A DNA stretch of 64,000 bases from Streptomyces sp. ISL-96 (GCF_018614035.1 NZ_JAGGPA010000001.1:186001-250000), one strand, 5' to 3'. Positions 34,350 through 43,992 are shown, counted from the stretch's first letter. Numbers and translations are program-made. The notes: a model not told the origin generated them from the letters alone.

Positions 34350-37300
34350 TCAGACCTTCGCCGCCTCCGGCTCCTGCGACTCGGCGTCGGACTCGGCCGG
34401 GGCGCCCGCCTTCGCCGCGCGCTTGGCCGCCTTCTTCTTGGCGCGGCGCTCCTTGCGGAGCTCCACCATCGCGTACAGCGTCGGCACCAGGAGCAGCGTC
34501 AGCAGCGTCGACGTGATCAGACCGCCGATCACCACGATCGCCAGCGGCTTCGAGATGAAGCCGCCCTCGCCGGTGATCCCCAGCGCCATCGGCAGCAGCG
34601 CGAAGATCGTCGCCAGTGCCGTCATCAGGATCGGCCGCAGGCGGTGACGTCCGCCCTCCAGGACCGCCTCGACGACGCCCAGGCCCTGGGCGCGGTACTG
34701 GTTGATCAGGTCGATCAGCACGATCGCGTTGGTGACCACGATGCCGATGAGCATCAGCATGCCGATCATCGCCGGGACACCCAGGGGCGTACCGGTGGCG
34801 AGCAGCAGGCCGATCGCGCCGGTCGCCGCGAACGGGATGGAGACCAGCAGGATCAGCGGCTGGACCAGCGAGCGGAACGTCGCCACCAGCAGCATGAACA
34901 CGATCGCGATGGCCGCCAGCATGGCCAGGCCGAGCTGGGCGAACGCCTCGTTCTGGTCGGAGGAGACACCGCCGATCTCGACGCTCGCGCCCGCCGGCAG
35001 CTCCTTCTTCAGCTCGGTGATCTTCGTCTGGAGCGCGGCGGTGACCGCGCCCGTGTTGTCGGCGGTCGGCTTGGCCGTGATCGTCGCGGCGCGGGCGCCG
35101 TCGATCCGGGTCTTGGAGACCGGCCCGGCGACGAGCTTCACGTCGGCGATGTCGCCTAGCTTGACCTGCCCGAGGTTCAGCTTCTTCAGCTCGTCCATCG
35201 TGGTCGCCGGGCGAGCCGACTTCACGACGACGTCGCGCTCGGTGTCGCCGATGTTCGCCTTGCCCGAGGTGGTGCCGCGCACCGCCTGGGTGACGGCCGC
35301 GCCGAGCGTGGCCTGGTTGAAGCCCGCCCCGGCCGCCTTGTCGTTGGCAGTGACGGAGATCCGCGGCACGCTCTGGGCCAGGTCGCTCTGTACGTCGGTG
35401 ACGTCGTCGAGCTTGGCGATGGCGTCCCGTACCTGCTCGGAGGCCTTCTTCAGCACATCGCCGTCACCGGCCTTGACCACGACGCTCAGGTCCTGGCTGC
35501 CGAAGCCGCCGCCCGCGCCGATGGTCGTGTCGCCGATGCCGTCGAGCTTGCCGAGCTCCTCGTCGATCCGCTTCTGGGTGGCCTCGGAGTCGGAGGCGTC
35601 CTTGAGGGTGAGCTGGTACGTCGCCTGGTTGGCGCCCGTGCCTCCGCCGAAGGCGGCCGCGAAGCCGGAGGAGCCGACCGTGACCTGGTAGTCCTTGATC
35701 GTGTCGATCGAGTCGAGCGCCTTCTCGACCTTCAGTGCGGCCTGGTCGGCCGCCTCCAGGCTGGTGCCGGCCTTCAGCTCCTGGGTGACGGACAGGGTGT
35801 CCTGCTCGCCCTCGTCCAGGAAGTTGGTCTTCAGCAGCGGCGCCATGGCGAACGTACCGATGAGAACGACGACCGCGATGGCCAGGCTCATGAGGCGGCG
35901 GCGGGTCGCGAAGCGCAGGACCGGGACGTACATCCGCTGGAGCCGGCTGCGGGCCTCCTTCTCCTCCGCCCTGCGGCGCAGCTCGGCTGCGTCTGCCGAG
36001 GCGGAGACGCCCTCGGAGCCCTTGGGCGGACGCAGGAACCAGTACGAGAAGACCGGCACCACGGTCAGGGACACCAGCAGCGAGGCGAGCAGGGCCGCCG
36101 TGACGGTGAGGGAGAACGAGCCGAACAGCTGGCCCACCATGCCGCCGACCAGGCCGATCGGCAGGAAGACGGCGACGGTCGTCAGGGTCGAGGCGGTGAC
36201 CGCGCCGGCCACCTCCTTGACCGCGGTGATGATCGCCGAGTGGCGCTCCTCGCCGTACGCCAGGTGACGCTTGATGTTCTCCAGGACCACGATCGAGTCG
36301 TCGACGACGCGGCCGATCGCGATGGTCAGCGCGCCGAGCGTGAGGACGTTCAGCGACAGGTCGCGGGTCCACAGCACGATCAGCGCGAGGACCACCGACA
36401 GCGGGATGGAGATGGCGGTGACGAGCGTCGAGCGGACCGACGCGAGGAAGACCAGGATGACGATGACGGCGAAGACCAGGCCGAGGGCGCCCTCGGTGGT
36501 CAGGCCTGAGATCGACTTGGAGACGGCCGGGCCCTGGTCGAAGACGACCGCGATCTCGCTGCCGGCGCCGATGCTGTCGCGCAGCTCGGGGAGCTTGTCC
36601 TTGACCGCGTCGGAGATGGCGACGGCGCTGCCGTCCTGGTCCATGGTGATCGCCAGGGACAGGCTGGGCTTGCCGTTGGTGCGGGTGATGGAGACCGCGG
36701 TGGCGGGCTGCTCCTTGACGGTGGCGACGTCACCGAGGCGTACCGGCTTCGGCGGCTTGCCCGCGCCTGTGGGCGTCGCGGTGACGCGCAGGTCCTCGAT
36801 CTGCTTCAGCGACGTGTAGCCGCCGCCGACCTGCACCGTGCGGCTCTTGCCGTCCTCGGCGAAGGAGCCGGCCGGGACGGTCGCGCCGCCCGCCTGGAGC
36901 GCCTGGCCGAGCGCGGCGGCGTTGAGACCGGCGGCCGCGAGCTTCTTGTCGTCGGGGGTGACGGCGACCTGGAGGTCGCGCACCCCGTCGATGGTGACCT
37001 GGCCGACGCCGTCGATGTCCTCCAGTACGGGGACGACCGTGTTCTCCAGCCGGTCGGCGAGCGCCTGCTGGTCCTGGCCGGAGGTGACGGCGAGCAGGAC
37101 GGTCGGGATGTCGTCCGTCGAGCCCGCCACGACCTGGGGGTCGACGTCGTCGGGGAGCTGGGCGCGGGAGCGGTTCACGGCCTGCTGGACGTCGGCGACG
37201 AGCTGCTTGGTGTCGTTGCCGTAGTCGAACTGGGCCATGATCACGGCGTTGCCCTCGCTCGCCGTGGAGGTGACGCCGGTGATGCCGTCGACTGCCTTGA

Positions 37301-37514
37301 TGGTGCTTTCGAGGGGTTCGACTACCTGCTTCTCGACCACGTCGGGGGACGCGCCCTGGTAGGGCGCCAGCACGGACACCATCGGGAACTCCATGGTCGG
37401 CAGCAGTTGCTGCTTCAGCTGCGGTATCGCGATGGCACCGAAGACGATCGCGATGATCGACATCAGACCGATCAGCGCCCGCTGAGCGAGGCTGAATCTG
37501 GACAGCCAGGACAT
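34350..37514 (-). CDS. RND-superfamily efflux transporter (AcrB/HAE1-like)
   Basis: 1054-residue secondary transporter with the duplicated RND layout: one N-terminal helix, a large extracytoplasmic loop, six helices, a second loop and five more helices. VVDDSIVVLENIKRHLAYG in helix 4 region carries the acidic proton-relay residues, and LIGIVVTNAIVLIDLINQYR is the matching second half. The C-terminus is Lys/Ala/Glu-rich. The ATG at 37514 begins MSWLSRFSLAQRALIG. No membrane-fusion partner is next to it, normal for Gram-positive members. It lies downstream of a sensor kinase and response regulator that may control it; substrates unknown. Confidence 0.92.
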   Translation of the reverse strand: MSWLSRFSLAQRALIGLMSIIAIVFGAIAIPQLKQQLLPTMEFPMVSVLAPYQGASPDVVEKQVVEPLESTIKAVDGITGVTSTASEGNAVIMAQFDYGNDTKQLVADVQQAVNRSRAQLPDDVDPQVVAGSTDDIPTVLLAVTSGQDQQALADRLENTVVPVLEDIDGVGQVTIDGVRDLQVAVTPDDKKLAAAGLNAAALGQALQAGGATVPAGSFAEDGKSRTVQVGGGYTSLKQIEDLRVTATPTGAGKPPKPVRLGDVATVKEQPATAVSITRTNGKPSLSLAITMDQDGSAVAISDAVKDKLPELRDSIGAGSEIAVVFDQGPAVSKSISGLTTEGALGLVFAVIVILVFLASVRSTLVTAISIPLSVVLALIVLWTRDLSLNVLTLGALTIAIGRVVDDSIVVLENIKRHLAYGEERHSAIITAVKEVAGAVTASTLTTVAVFLPIGLVGGMVGQLFGSFSLTVTAALLASLLVSLTVVPVFSYWFLRPPKGSEGVSASADAAELRRRAEEKEARSRLQRMYVPVLRFATRRRLMSLAIAVVVLIGTFAMAPLLKTNFLDEGEQDTLSVTQELKAGTSLEAADQAALKVEKALDSIDTIKDYQVTVGSSGFAAAFGGGTGANQATYQLTLKDASDSEATQKRIDEELGKLDGIGDTTIGAGGGFGSQDLSVVVKAGDGDVLKKASEQVRDAIAKLDDVTDVQSDLAQSVPRISVTANDKAAGAGFNQATLGAAVTQAVRGTTSGKANIGDTERDVVVKSARPATTMDELKKLNLGQVKLGDIADVKLVAGPVSKTRIDGARAATITAKPTADNTGAVTAALQTKITELKKELPAGASVEIGGVSSDQNEAFAQLGLAMLAAIAIVFMLLVATFRSLVQPLILLVSIPFAATGAIGLLLATGTPLGVPAMIGMLMLIGIVVTNAIVLIDLINQYRAQGLGVVEAVLEGGRHRLRPILMTALATIFALLPMALGITGEGGFISKPLAIVVIGGLITSTLLTLLLVPTLYAMVELRKERRAKKKAAKRAAKAGAPAESDAESQEPEAAKV

Positions 37515-37665
37515 GGGTGGTCTCTCTTCTGTGGCGTGCGAGGCAGGAGAGGCAGTCGAGCGCGCCCCGTTTATACGATCAGCCACGCGAAGAGGGCGAT
37601 TCCTCGCTCCCAGGTCCCTTTCTTATGCGGCGCATACCGCGTCTGGAGTACGCGCCGCTACACCT

Positions 37666-38388
37666 TCACTCCACCCTTGGACGTACGAGACCCGATTCGT
37701 AGGCGATTACCACCAATTGGGCGCGGTCGCGGGCTCCGAGCTTCGCCATCGCCCGGTTCACATGGGTCTTGACGGTGAGCGGGCTGACGACCAGCTGTTC
37801 GGCGATCTCGTCGTTGGAGTTACCGCCCGCGACCTGGACGAGGACCTCGCGCTCGCGCACGGTCAGCGCCGACAGCCGGGCGGTGCGGGCCGCCGCGGCT
37901 TCGTCGTCGTCCGCGGTGCCGCCCTGGCCAAGGGCGCTCGCCTGCTTCAAGAACGTGGCGATCAGGCCCGTCGTCGCCACGGGCGAGAGCAGCGCCTCAC
38001 CGGCCGCGACGATTCGGATGGCGTTGAGCAGTTCGTCCGGCTCCGCGCCCTTGCCGAGGAAGCCGGAGGCACCGGCGCGCAGCGACTGCACGACGTACTC
38101 GTCGACCTCGAAGGTCGTCAGCATGATGACGCGTACGGCGGACAGTTCCGGGTCTTCGCTGATCATGCGGGTGGCGGCGAGGCCGTCCGTACCCGGCATG
38201 CGGATGTCCATCAGGACGACGTCGACGCCGAGCGAGCGGGCGAGCTCGACGGCCTCGGCGCCGTCCGCGGCCTCGCCGACGACCTCCATGTCCGGCTCGG
38301 AGTCGACCAGGACCCGGAACGCGCTGCGCAGGAGCGCCTGGTCGTCGGCGAGCAGCACCCTGATGCCGGTCGTGGTGGCCGTCGTCAT
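37666..38388 (-). CDS. NarL/LuxR-family response regulator
   Basis: 240 residues. Receiver domain: IRVLLADDQALLRSAF (acidic pair), phospho-acceptor in VVLMDIRMPGTDG, Thr in MLTTF and Lys in GFLGKGAE. C-terminal LuxR helix-turn-helix: LTVREREVLVQVAGGNSNDEIA and VSPLTVKTHVNRAMAKLGARDR. It overlaps the sensor kinase stop by 4 nt. The RND pump gene follows 151 bp downstream on the same strand. Confidence 0.95.
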   Translation of the reverse strand: MTTATTTGIRVLLADDQALLRSAFRVLVDSEPDMEVVGEAADGAEAVELARSLGVDVVLMDIRMPGTDGLAATRMISEDPELSAVRVIMLTTFEVDEYVVQSLRAGASGFLGKGAEPDELLNAIRIVAAGEALLSPVATTGLIATFLKQASALGQGGTADDDEAAAARTARLSALTVREREVLVQVAGGNSNDEIAEQLVVSPLTVKTHVNRAMAKLGARDRAQLVVIAYESGLVRPRVE

Positions 38389-39644
38389 GCGGTCTCCCCC
38401 GTGTCGTCCCCCGTACGCGCCGTGAACGGCAGGATCGCATGTACGCGAAAGCCGCCGCCGTAGCGGGGCCCGGTGGTCAGGGTCCCGCCGAGGGCGCTCA
38501 CGCGCTCGCGCATGCCGATGAGGCCGTGGCCGCCGCCTTCGGACCCGTCGCCCGCGCTCTGTGTCCTTTCCGTCCCCCCACCGTTGTCGATCACCGTCAC
38601 TTCGGCGGACGAGCCGACGCGGACCACGCTGACCTCGGCCTTGGCGTGCGCGCCGGCGTGCTTCTGGACGTTGGTCAGGGCCTCCTGGATGATCCGGTAC
38701 GCCGCGAGGTCGACGGCGGCGGGCAGCGGCGCCGCGACTTCCTTGTCGGGCCGGGCGACCTCCACCGGGAGGCCCGCGTGCCGGAAGGTGTCCAGGAGCT
38801 CGTCGAGCACGCCGAGACCGGGGGCGGGTTCGGTCGGGGCCTCGGGGTCGCCGCTCTGGCGGAGCAGGCCGACGGTGGCGCGCAGCTCGTTCAGCGCGGA
38901 GCGGCTGGCCTCCCGTACATGCGCGAGGGCTTCCTTGGCCTGGTCGGGGCGCTTGTCCATGACGTGGGCCGCGACGCCCGCCTGGACGTTGACCAGCGCG
39001 ATGTGGTGGGCGACGACGTCGTGGAGGTCGCGCGCGATGCGCAGGCGCTCCTCCGCGACCCGTCGGCGGGCCTCTTCCTCGCGGGTCCTCTCCGCTCGCT
39101 CGGCGCGCTCGCGGATGGCGTCGACGAAGGCCCGGCGGCTGCGTACGGCGTCACCGGCGGTCGCGCCGATCCCCGTCCAGGCGAAGATCCCGAGGTTCTC
39201 CTGGGAGTACCAGGGGCCGCTGCCGAAGCACATCGCGGCGGCGGTCAGGCCGGTCATCGTCAGGAGGCCGACGCGCCAGGTGGTGGGGCGGTCGGTGCGG
39301 GAGGCGACCGTGTAGAGCGCGATGACGGCGCTCATCGCGACGGGGGCCGGCGGGTCGCCCGCGACGAGCTCGGCGACCGTGACGACGCCGGTGAAGGCGA
39401 GTACGGCCATGGGCCTGCGGCGGCGGAAGACCAGGGCGGCGGAGCCGAGCACCATCAGGACGATGCTGCGGAGCCCGGGGGTCCGGGTGCCGAAGGTAGG
39501 GCCGTTGGGGCCGCCGTGCGGGTCGGCGAAGGAGCCGATCACTATCGTCACCAGGACGCCGAGCGCGAGAGCGGCGTCCAGGGCGAGGGGATGTGCGCGG
39601 AGCCAGCACCGGGAGCGGGTGAATCCCGTACCGAGGGCAGTCAT
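38385..39644 (-). CDS. NarL-type sensor histidine kinase
   Basis: 419 residues with four to five N-terminal membrane helices, then a HisKA_3 dimerisation domain, RIARDLHDVVAHHIALVNVQ (phospho-His), and an HATPase domain with YRIIQEALTNVQKHA and GHGLIGMRERVSALGG. The ATG at 39644 has TACCGT 8 nt upstream, so it is preferred over a TTG three codons earlier and may be leaderless. Signal unknown; its regulator and the RND pump follow. Confidence 0.93.
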   Translation of the reverse strand: MTALGTGFTRSRCWLRAHPLALDAALALGVLVTIVIGSFADPHGGPNGPTFGTRTPGLRSIVLMVLGSAALVFRRRRPMAVLAFTGVVTVAELVAGDPPAPVAMSAVIALYTVASRTDRPTTWRVGLLTMTGLTAAAMCFGSGPWYSQENLGIFAWTGIGATAGDAVRSRRAFVDAIRERAERAERTREEEARRRVAEERLRIARDLHDVVAHHIALVNVQAGVAAHVMDKRPDQAKEALAHVREASRSALNELRATVGLLRQSGDPEAPTEPAPGLGVLDELLDTFRHAGLPVEVARPDKEVAAPLPAAVDLAAYRIIQEALTNVQKHAGAHAKAEVSVVRVGSSAEVTVIDNGGGTERTQSAGDGSEGGGHGLIGMRERVSALGGTLTTGPRYGGGFRVHAILPFTARTGDDTGETA

Positions 39645-39704
39645 GCCACGCAACGGTACGGCGTTCGGGTGGCCGGGGCCGCTGCGCGGACGGTCAGCCG
39701 GGGA

Positions 39705-39992
39705 TCAGCCGGGGTCGGCCGGGATCAAGCCGTCGCCGGCCAGCATTTCGCGTACCTCTTCCAGCGTCGCGTCCTCGGCCGGGAGAATCAGCTCGGAGGG
39801 TTCGAGGGCGTCGTCCGGCAGCGGCTCCCCGAAGCGGCGTACCGCGCCGAGGAGCGCACCGAGCGTCCTGCGGAAGCCGGAGTCGTCCCCGCTCTCCATT
39901 TCTGCGAGCAGTTCGTCGTCCAGCTTGTTCAGTTCGGTGAAGTGGCTGTCGGCCACCTTCACCTGGCCCTCCCCCATGATCCGTACGATCAC
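39705..39992 (-). CDS. pspAA: PspA-associated protein PspAA
   Basis: 95-residue cytoplasmic protein with MIVRIMGEGQVKVADSHFTELNKLDDEL, typical of the PspAA domain that accompanies PspA in actinobacteria. It follows pspA by 42 bp on the same strand. Thought to take part in the membrane stress response with PspA. Confidence 0.88.
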   Translation of the reverse strand: MIVRIMGEGQVKVADSHFTELNKLDDELLAEMESGDDSGFRRTLGALLGAVRRFGEPLPDDALEPSELILPAEDATLEEVREMLAGDGLIPADPG

Positions 39993-40034
39993 GACGTGCT
40001 CCTTCGCGGAATGCGACTGAGGCGGCCCGGACTC

Positions 40035-40826
40035 CTACTGCTTGTCGAACTTGTGCTGGGTCTGCGGCGCCTGCGTCCCGTCCTGCGAGCCGCCTTCGAG
40101 CGCCTGCTGCTGCGCCGTCGGACCGCCCGCCAGCTCGGCCTTCATGCGCTGCAGCTCCAGCTCTACATCTGTACCACCGGAAATGCGGTCCAGCTCGGCG
40201 GCGATGTCGTCCTTCGCCATCCCGGACGGGTCGTCCAGGGCGCCGGAGGCCATCAGCTCGTCGATCGCGCCGGCCCGCGCCTGGAGCTGCGCGGTCTTGT
40301 CCTCGGCCCGCTGGATCGCCAGGCCGACGTCGCCCATCTCCTCGGAGATGCCCGAGAACGCCTCGCCGATCCGGGTCTGCGCCTGCGCGGCGGTGTAGGT
40401 CGCCTTGATGGTCTCCTTCTTCGTACGGAAGGCGTCGACCTTGGCCTGGAGGCGCTGCGCGGCGAGCGTCAGCTTCTCCTCCTCGCCCTGGAGCGTCTGG
40501 TGCTGCGTCTCCAGGTCGGTGACCTGCTGCTGCAACGCGGCACGGCGGGACAGGGCCTCGCGGGCGAGGTCCTCCCGGCCGAGCGCGAGCGCCTTGCGTC
40601 CCTGGTCCTCCAGCTTGGAGGACTGACCCTGCAGCTGGTTCAGCTGCAGTTCGAGCCGCTTGCGCGACGTCGCCACGTCGGCGACACCGCGGCGTACCTT
40701 CTGAAGCAGCTCAAGCTGTTTCTGGTACGAGTAATCGAGGGTCTCGCGCGGATCCTCGGCCCGGTCAAGGGCCTTGTTTGCCTTCGCGCGGAAGATCATC
40801 CCCATACGCTTCATGACACCGCTCAT
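40035..40826 (-). CDS. pspA: Phage shock protein A / IM30 (ESCRT-III-like)
   Basis: 263-residue, almost wholly alpha-helical protein. MKRMGMIFRAKANKALDRAEDPRETLDYSY is the amphipathic membrane-binding start, with heptad-rich coiled coils to about residue 220 and a Gln-rich tail. It assembles on stressed membranes. The ATG at 40826 (MSGVMKRMG) is kept; an internal ATG at 40814 is possible. It is transcribed with pspAA. Confidence 0.95.
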   Translation of the reverse strand: MSGVMKRMGMIFRAKANKALDRAEDPRETLDYSYQKQLELLQKVRRGVADVATSRKRLELQLNQLQGQSSKLEDQGRKALALGREDLAREALSRRAALQQQVTDLETQHQTLQGEEEKLTLAAQRLQAKVDAFRTKKETIKATYTAAQAQTRIGEAFSGISEEMGDVGLAIQRAEDKTAQLQARAGAIDELMASGALDDPSGMAKDDIAAELDRISGGTDVELELQRMKAELAGGPTAQQQALEGGSQDGTQAPQTQHKFDKQ

Positions 40827-41075
40827 GGGCTTCGCGCGCCCCCTTCTGACGGACTACGGACTCCAGCTCCAGCACTTGAACCCACACTACGGGCCCTGCA
40901 TCCATTACCGCACTGTTCGCGGGCCGATGCGCTCCTCCTCCAGGACGACTACCGTCCGCCGGGCTCCAGCTCAGGGAGTAGGTGACGGCCGACGGCAGTC
41001 GGGGAAACGGACCGTTGCGGGATCGTTCCCCTCAGGGCCGGTGTCCATGCGCCGTACCCCGTACCCTTGGGCTTT

Positions 41076-41675
41076 GTGTTCCGTAGCCGTTCCTCCAAGG
41101 AAGAGAAGGCCCCCACCGACAAGGTGCAGGTGGACCTCTCCAAAGCGTCCCGTGACCCGCAGGCCCCGAAGGGCCGCCCCACCCCGAAGCGCGCTGTCGC
41201 ACAGTCGCAGCGCCGCAACGGGGCGGCGGCTCCGTCGAACCGCAAGGAGGCGATGAAGCGTCAGCGCGAGGCCCGCCGTGCGGACCTGGCTAGGCAGCGG
41301 GAGGCACTGGCGAGCGGTGACGAACGCTTCCTGCCGGTCCGCGACAAGGGCCCCGTCCGCCGTTTCGTGCGCGACTTCGTCGACTCCCGCTTCTGCGTGG
41401 CCGAGTTCTTCCTGCCGCTCGCGGTGGTGATCCTCGTCCTCAGCATGGTCCGCGTCAGCAACATCCAGAACATCGCGCTGCTGCTGTGGCTCGGTGTGAT
41501 CGTGATGATCGTCGTCGACTCGATCGGCCTGGCCATCCGGCTCAAGAAGCAGCTGAACGAGCGCTTCCCGAACGAGCCGAAGCGCGGCGCCGTCGCCTAC
41601 GCCCTGATGCGTACGCTCCAGATGCGCCGCCTGCGCCTGCCGAAGCCCCAGGTCAAGCGCGGGGAACGACCCTGA
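41076..41675 (+). CDS. DUF3043 membrane protein
   Basis: 199 residues: a basic, Lys/Arg-rich cytosolic N-terminus of about 95 residues (KRQREARRADLARQREAL), two membrane helices (FFLPLAVVILVLSMV; IALLLWLGVIVMIVVDSIG) and a basic C-terminus with RRLRLPKPQV. Matches the DUF3043 family (M. tuberculosis Rv2206) next to cobT. The GTG at 41076 lies 8 nt after TACCCT, so probably leaderless. Function unknown. Confidence 0.87.
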   Translation: MFRSRSSKEEKAPTDKVQVDLSKASRDPQAPKGRPTPKRAVAQSQRRNGAAAPSNRKEAMKRQREARRADLARQREALASGDERFLPVRDKGPVRRFVRDFVDSRFCVAEFFLPLAVVILVLSMVRVSNIQNIALLLWLGVIVMIVVDSIGLAIRLKKQLNERFPNEPKRGAVAYALMRTLQMRRLRLPKPQVKRGERP

Positions 41676-42478
41676 GCGCTGAAATCTCCGGATTCGCGGG
41701 TGCGGCGGCCGACTGGCTGAAGGTTACTGGCGGGCTGCGCGACATCGTCCGCCAGGAACTGGTCGCGCGCCAGCTCGACGAGCAGATATCGGCCCGCTTC
41801 CCGGTGGGCCGGCGGCTCGCCGTCCTCGACGTCGGCATGGGCCAGGGCACGCAGGCCCTGCGCCTGGCCCGGGCCGGTCACAAGGTGACCGGCCTGGAGT
41901 CCGACCCGGACATGCTGGTGGCGGCGCGCGAGGCGCTGTCCGGTGAGCCCGAGGGCATCCGCGAGCGGGTGCGCCTGGTCGAGGGCGACGGCCTGGAGAC
42001 CGGGGTGCATTTCCTGCCCGGAAGCTTCGACGTGGTGCTGTGCCACGGCGTGCTGATGTACGTCCAGGAGTCCGACGCCATGGTCGCGGGCCTGGCCCGC
42101 ATGCTGGCGCCCGGCGGCCTGCTGTCCCTGTTGGTACGCAACGCCGACGCGCTCGCGATGCGGCCCGGCCTCGCCGGGGACTGGGCGGGGGCGCTCGCCG
42201 CGTTCGACTCGGCGACGTACACCAACCGGCTCGGCCTGCCGGTGCGCGCGGACCGTCTCGACGCCCTGACGGCGACCCTCGCCGGGATCGCCGCCCCGCT
42301 GCACGCGTGGTACGGCGTGCGGGTCTTCACCGACAACGTCGAGGGCGACGCCAATGACGCGTCGCGGCTTCCGGCGGAGGAGCTGGAGCGGGTCCTGGCC
42401 CTGGAGGACCGCGCGAGCCGGACCGACCCCTACCGCCGGGTCGCCGCCCTGCTGCACCTTTGCGGCGTACGGGGCTGA
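41672..42478 (+). CDS. Class I SAM-dependent methyltransferase (CTG start)
   Basis: 268 residues. Motif I is LAVLDVGMGQGTQALRLARAGH, the acidic post-I residue is in VTGLESDPDM, and motif IV-like FDVVLCHGVLMYV follows, as in CmoM/SmtA-like enzymes. No ATG, GTG or TTG gives a complete N-terminus. A CTG at 41672 overlaps the DUF3043 stop (CTGA) and lies 8 nt after GGGGAA, so a coupled CTG start fits best. The substrate is unknown. A 14-nt tandem repeat begins at the stop codon. Confidence 0.8.
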   Translation: MSAEISGFAGAAADWLKVTGGLRDIVRQELVARQLDEQISARFPVGRRLAVLDVGMGQGTQALRLARAGHKVTGLESDPDMLVAAREALSGEPEGIRERVRLVEGDGLETGVHFLPGSFDVVLCHGVLMYVQESDAMVAGLARMLAPGGLLSLLVRNADALAMRPGLAGDWAGALAAFDSATYTNRLGLPVRADRLDALTATLAGIAAPLHAWYGVRVFTDNVEGDANDASRLPAEELERVLALEDRASRTDPYRRVAALLHLCGVRG

Positions 42479-42502
42479 AACCGTCGGCCTGAAACCGCCG
42501 GG
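42475..42502 (+). repeat. 14-bp tandem repeat
   Basis: Two near-identical 14-nt units (CTGAAACCGTCGGC and CTGAAACCGCCGGG) followed by a partial third, overlapping the methyltransferase stop codon. Confidence 0.7.
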
Positions 42503-42578
42503 CTGAAGCTGCCCCCGGCGCCCCTCTGATGGCCGCTCCCCGCGCGCCTCGAATTCCCTCCAAAGGGACACTCCAGGC

Positions 42579-43691
42579 ATGGACGGATCACCTGACCACG
42601 GCCGTACGACGCGCCGCCGGCCGCCACTTCCACTGTCGCTGCCGCTGACCGCCGCGTCCTGTGCGGTCGTACTGGCGTGTCTGAGCGGGTGTTCCGCCTC
42701 GGGTACGGCGTCGGCTCCGAAGTCGACGGCGAAGGCGACGGCGGAGGCGGGCGCGCCCATGGCCGCGCGGCAGGACCTGGAGAACGAGTACCAGAAGGTG
42801 ATCAGGGACGTCCTGCCCTCGGTCGTCCAGATCGACGCGTCCGAGGGCCTGGGCTCGGGTGTCGTCTACGACGGCAAGGGCCATATCGTCACCAACGCCC
42901 ATGTGGTCGGCCGGGAGAGAGACTTCAAGGTCACGGCGGCCACGGGCGGCGCCGTGCTCGGCGCGCGGCTCGTCGCCGCCTACCCGGAGCAGGACCTTGC
43001 CGTCATCAAGCTGGACGCAGTCCCCGACGGACTGAGAGCGGCGAGGTTCGCGGACTCGTCCCGGGTCGAGGCGGGGCAGATCGTGCTGGCGATGGGCAGC
43101 CCGCTGGGTCTCTCCACCAGTGTCACGCAGGGCATCGTCTCGGCGGTCGGCAGGACCGTGAGCGAGGGGCGCTCGGGCGGCGGCACGGGCGCGACCATCC
43201 CGAACATGGTGCAGACCTCGGCCGCGATCAATCCCGGCAACAGCGGCGGCGCGCTGGTCAACCTCGACAGCGAAGTCATCGGCATCCCCACCCTGGCGGC
43301 CACCGACCCCGGCATCGGCGGCAGCGCGGCGCCGGGGATCGGCTTCGCGATCCCGTCCTCGACGGTGAGGACGATCGCCGACCAGATCGTCAGGGACGGC
43401 AGGGTCACCCACTCGGGGCGGGCGGCGCTGGACATCACGGGCCGTACGGTCGTGGACGACGACTTCGAACCGTCCGGCGTCGCCGTCGTATCGGCCGAGC
43501 GGGGCGGCGCGGCCGCGGAGGCCGGCCTGCGGGCCGGGGACATCATCACCGCGCTCGACGACACCGAGATCACCACGATCACCTCGCTGGCGGAGGCCCT
43601 GGCCGCCCACAAGCCGGGCGACGAGGTACGGGTGAGCTACCTGCGCGGCGACGACAGTCGCACGGCGCAGGTCACGCTGGGCGAGCTCTAG
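42579..43691 (+). CDS. HtrA/DegP-like serine protease, lipoprotein with PDZ domain
   Basis: 370 residues. Signal peptide with lipobox ACLSGC. Trypsin-like domain with catalytic His in TNAHVVG, Asp in YPEQDLAVIKL and Ser in INPGNSGGALV, then one C-terminal PDZ domain with GLRAGDIITALDD. Length fits actinobacterial envelope HtrA proteins, which degrade misfolded secreted proteins. The ATG at 42579 is 101 bp after the methyltransferase gene. Confidence 0.93.
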   Translation: MDGSPDHGRTTRRRPPLPLSLPLTAASCAVVLACLSGCSASGTASAPKSTAKATAEAGAPMAARQDLENEYQKVIRDVLPSVVQIDASEGLGSGVVYDGKGHIVTNAHVVGRERDFKVTAATGGAVLGARLVAAYPEQDLAVIKLDAVPDGLRAARFADSSRVEAGQIVLAMGSPLGLSTSVTQGIVSAVGRTVSEGRSGGGTGATIPNMVQTSAAINPGNSGGALVNLDSEVIGIPTLAATDPGIGGSAAPGIGFAIPSSTVRTIADQIVRDGRVTHSGRAALDITGRTVVDDDFEPSGVAVVSAERGGAAAEAGLRAGDIITALDDTEITTITSLAEALAAHKPGDEVRVSYLRGDDSRTAQVTLGEL

Positions 43692-43703
43692 AGAGTGCGG
43701 CGG

Positions 43704-43744
43704 TCCTCGATCGCCGGAGGGGCTTGGCAGGAGCCTCTCCGGCG
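43704..43744. terminator. Terminator hairpin containing dispersed-repeat copy C
   Basis: A 13-bp stem with one G-T pair (43712-43724 with 43732-43744) and a 7-nt loop between convergent genes. Read on the minus strand, 43704-43724 is AGCCCCTCCGGCGATCGAGG, a third copy of the repeat seen at 28562 and 54914. Confidence 0.75.
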
Positions 43745-43782
43745 GTCGGGACGAGCTATCAGGCTTTCCGGCCGTCAGGCCC

Positions 43783-43992
43783 TCAGGCCTCTTCTGCGTG
43801 CAGGTTCATCGGGCCGTAGATCTTCGTGCCGTCGTCGAAGAGCACCACCTGGTCGGCGCCGCCCTCGACCAGGTCCTTCCAGACCTCGCCGATCCACGAT
43901 TCCGCGTCGCCCTGCGTGGTGAACTCCTCCGGCACCACCGCCGGCTGGACCTCCGTACCGTCGGCCTTCTCGAACCGCCACGTCCACGCCAT
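43783..43992 (-). CDS. Small conserved hypothetical protein
   Basis: 69 residues starting MAWTWRFEKADGTEVQ, with TTQGDAESWIGEVWKDL and VVLFDDGTKIYGPMNL. It looks like a compact, acidic alpha-beta domain with several Trp residues and is a familiar Streptomyces hypothetical. No catalytic motif or membrane segment. It diverges from the CobU-fusion gene. Confidence 0.75.
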   Translation of the reverse strand: MAWTWRFEKADGTEVQPAVVPEEFTTQGDAESWIGEVWKDLVEGGADQVVLFDDGTKIYGPMNLHAEEA

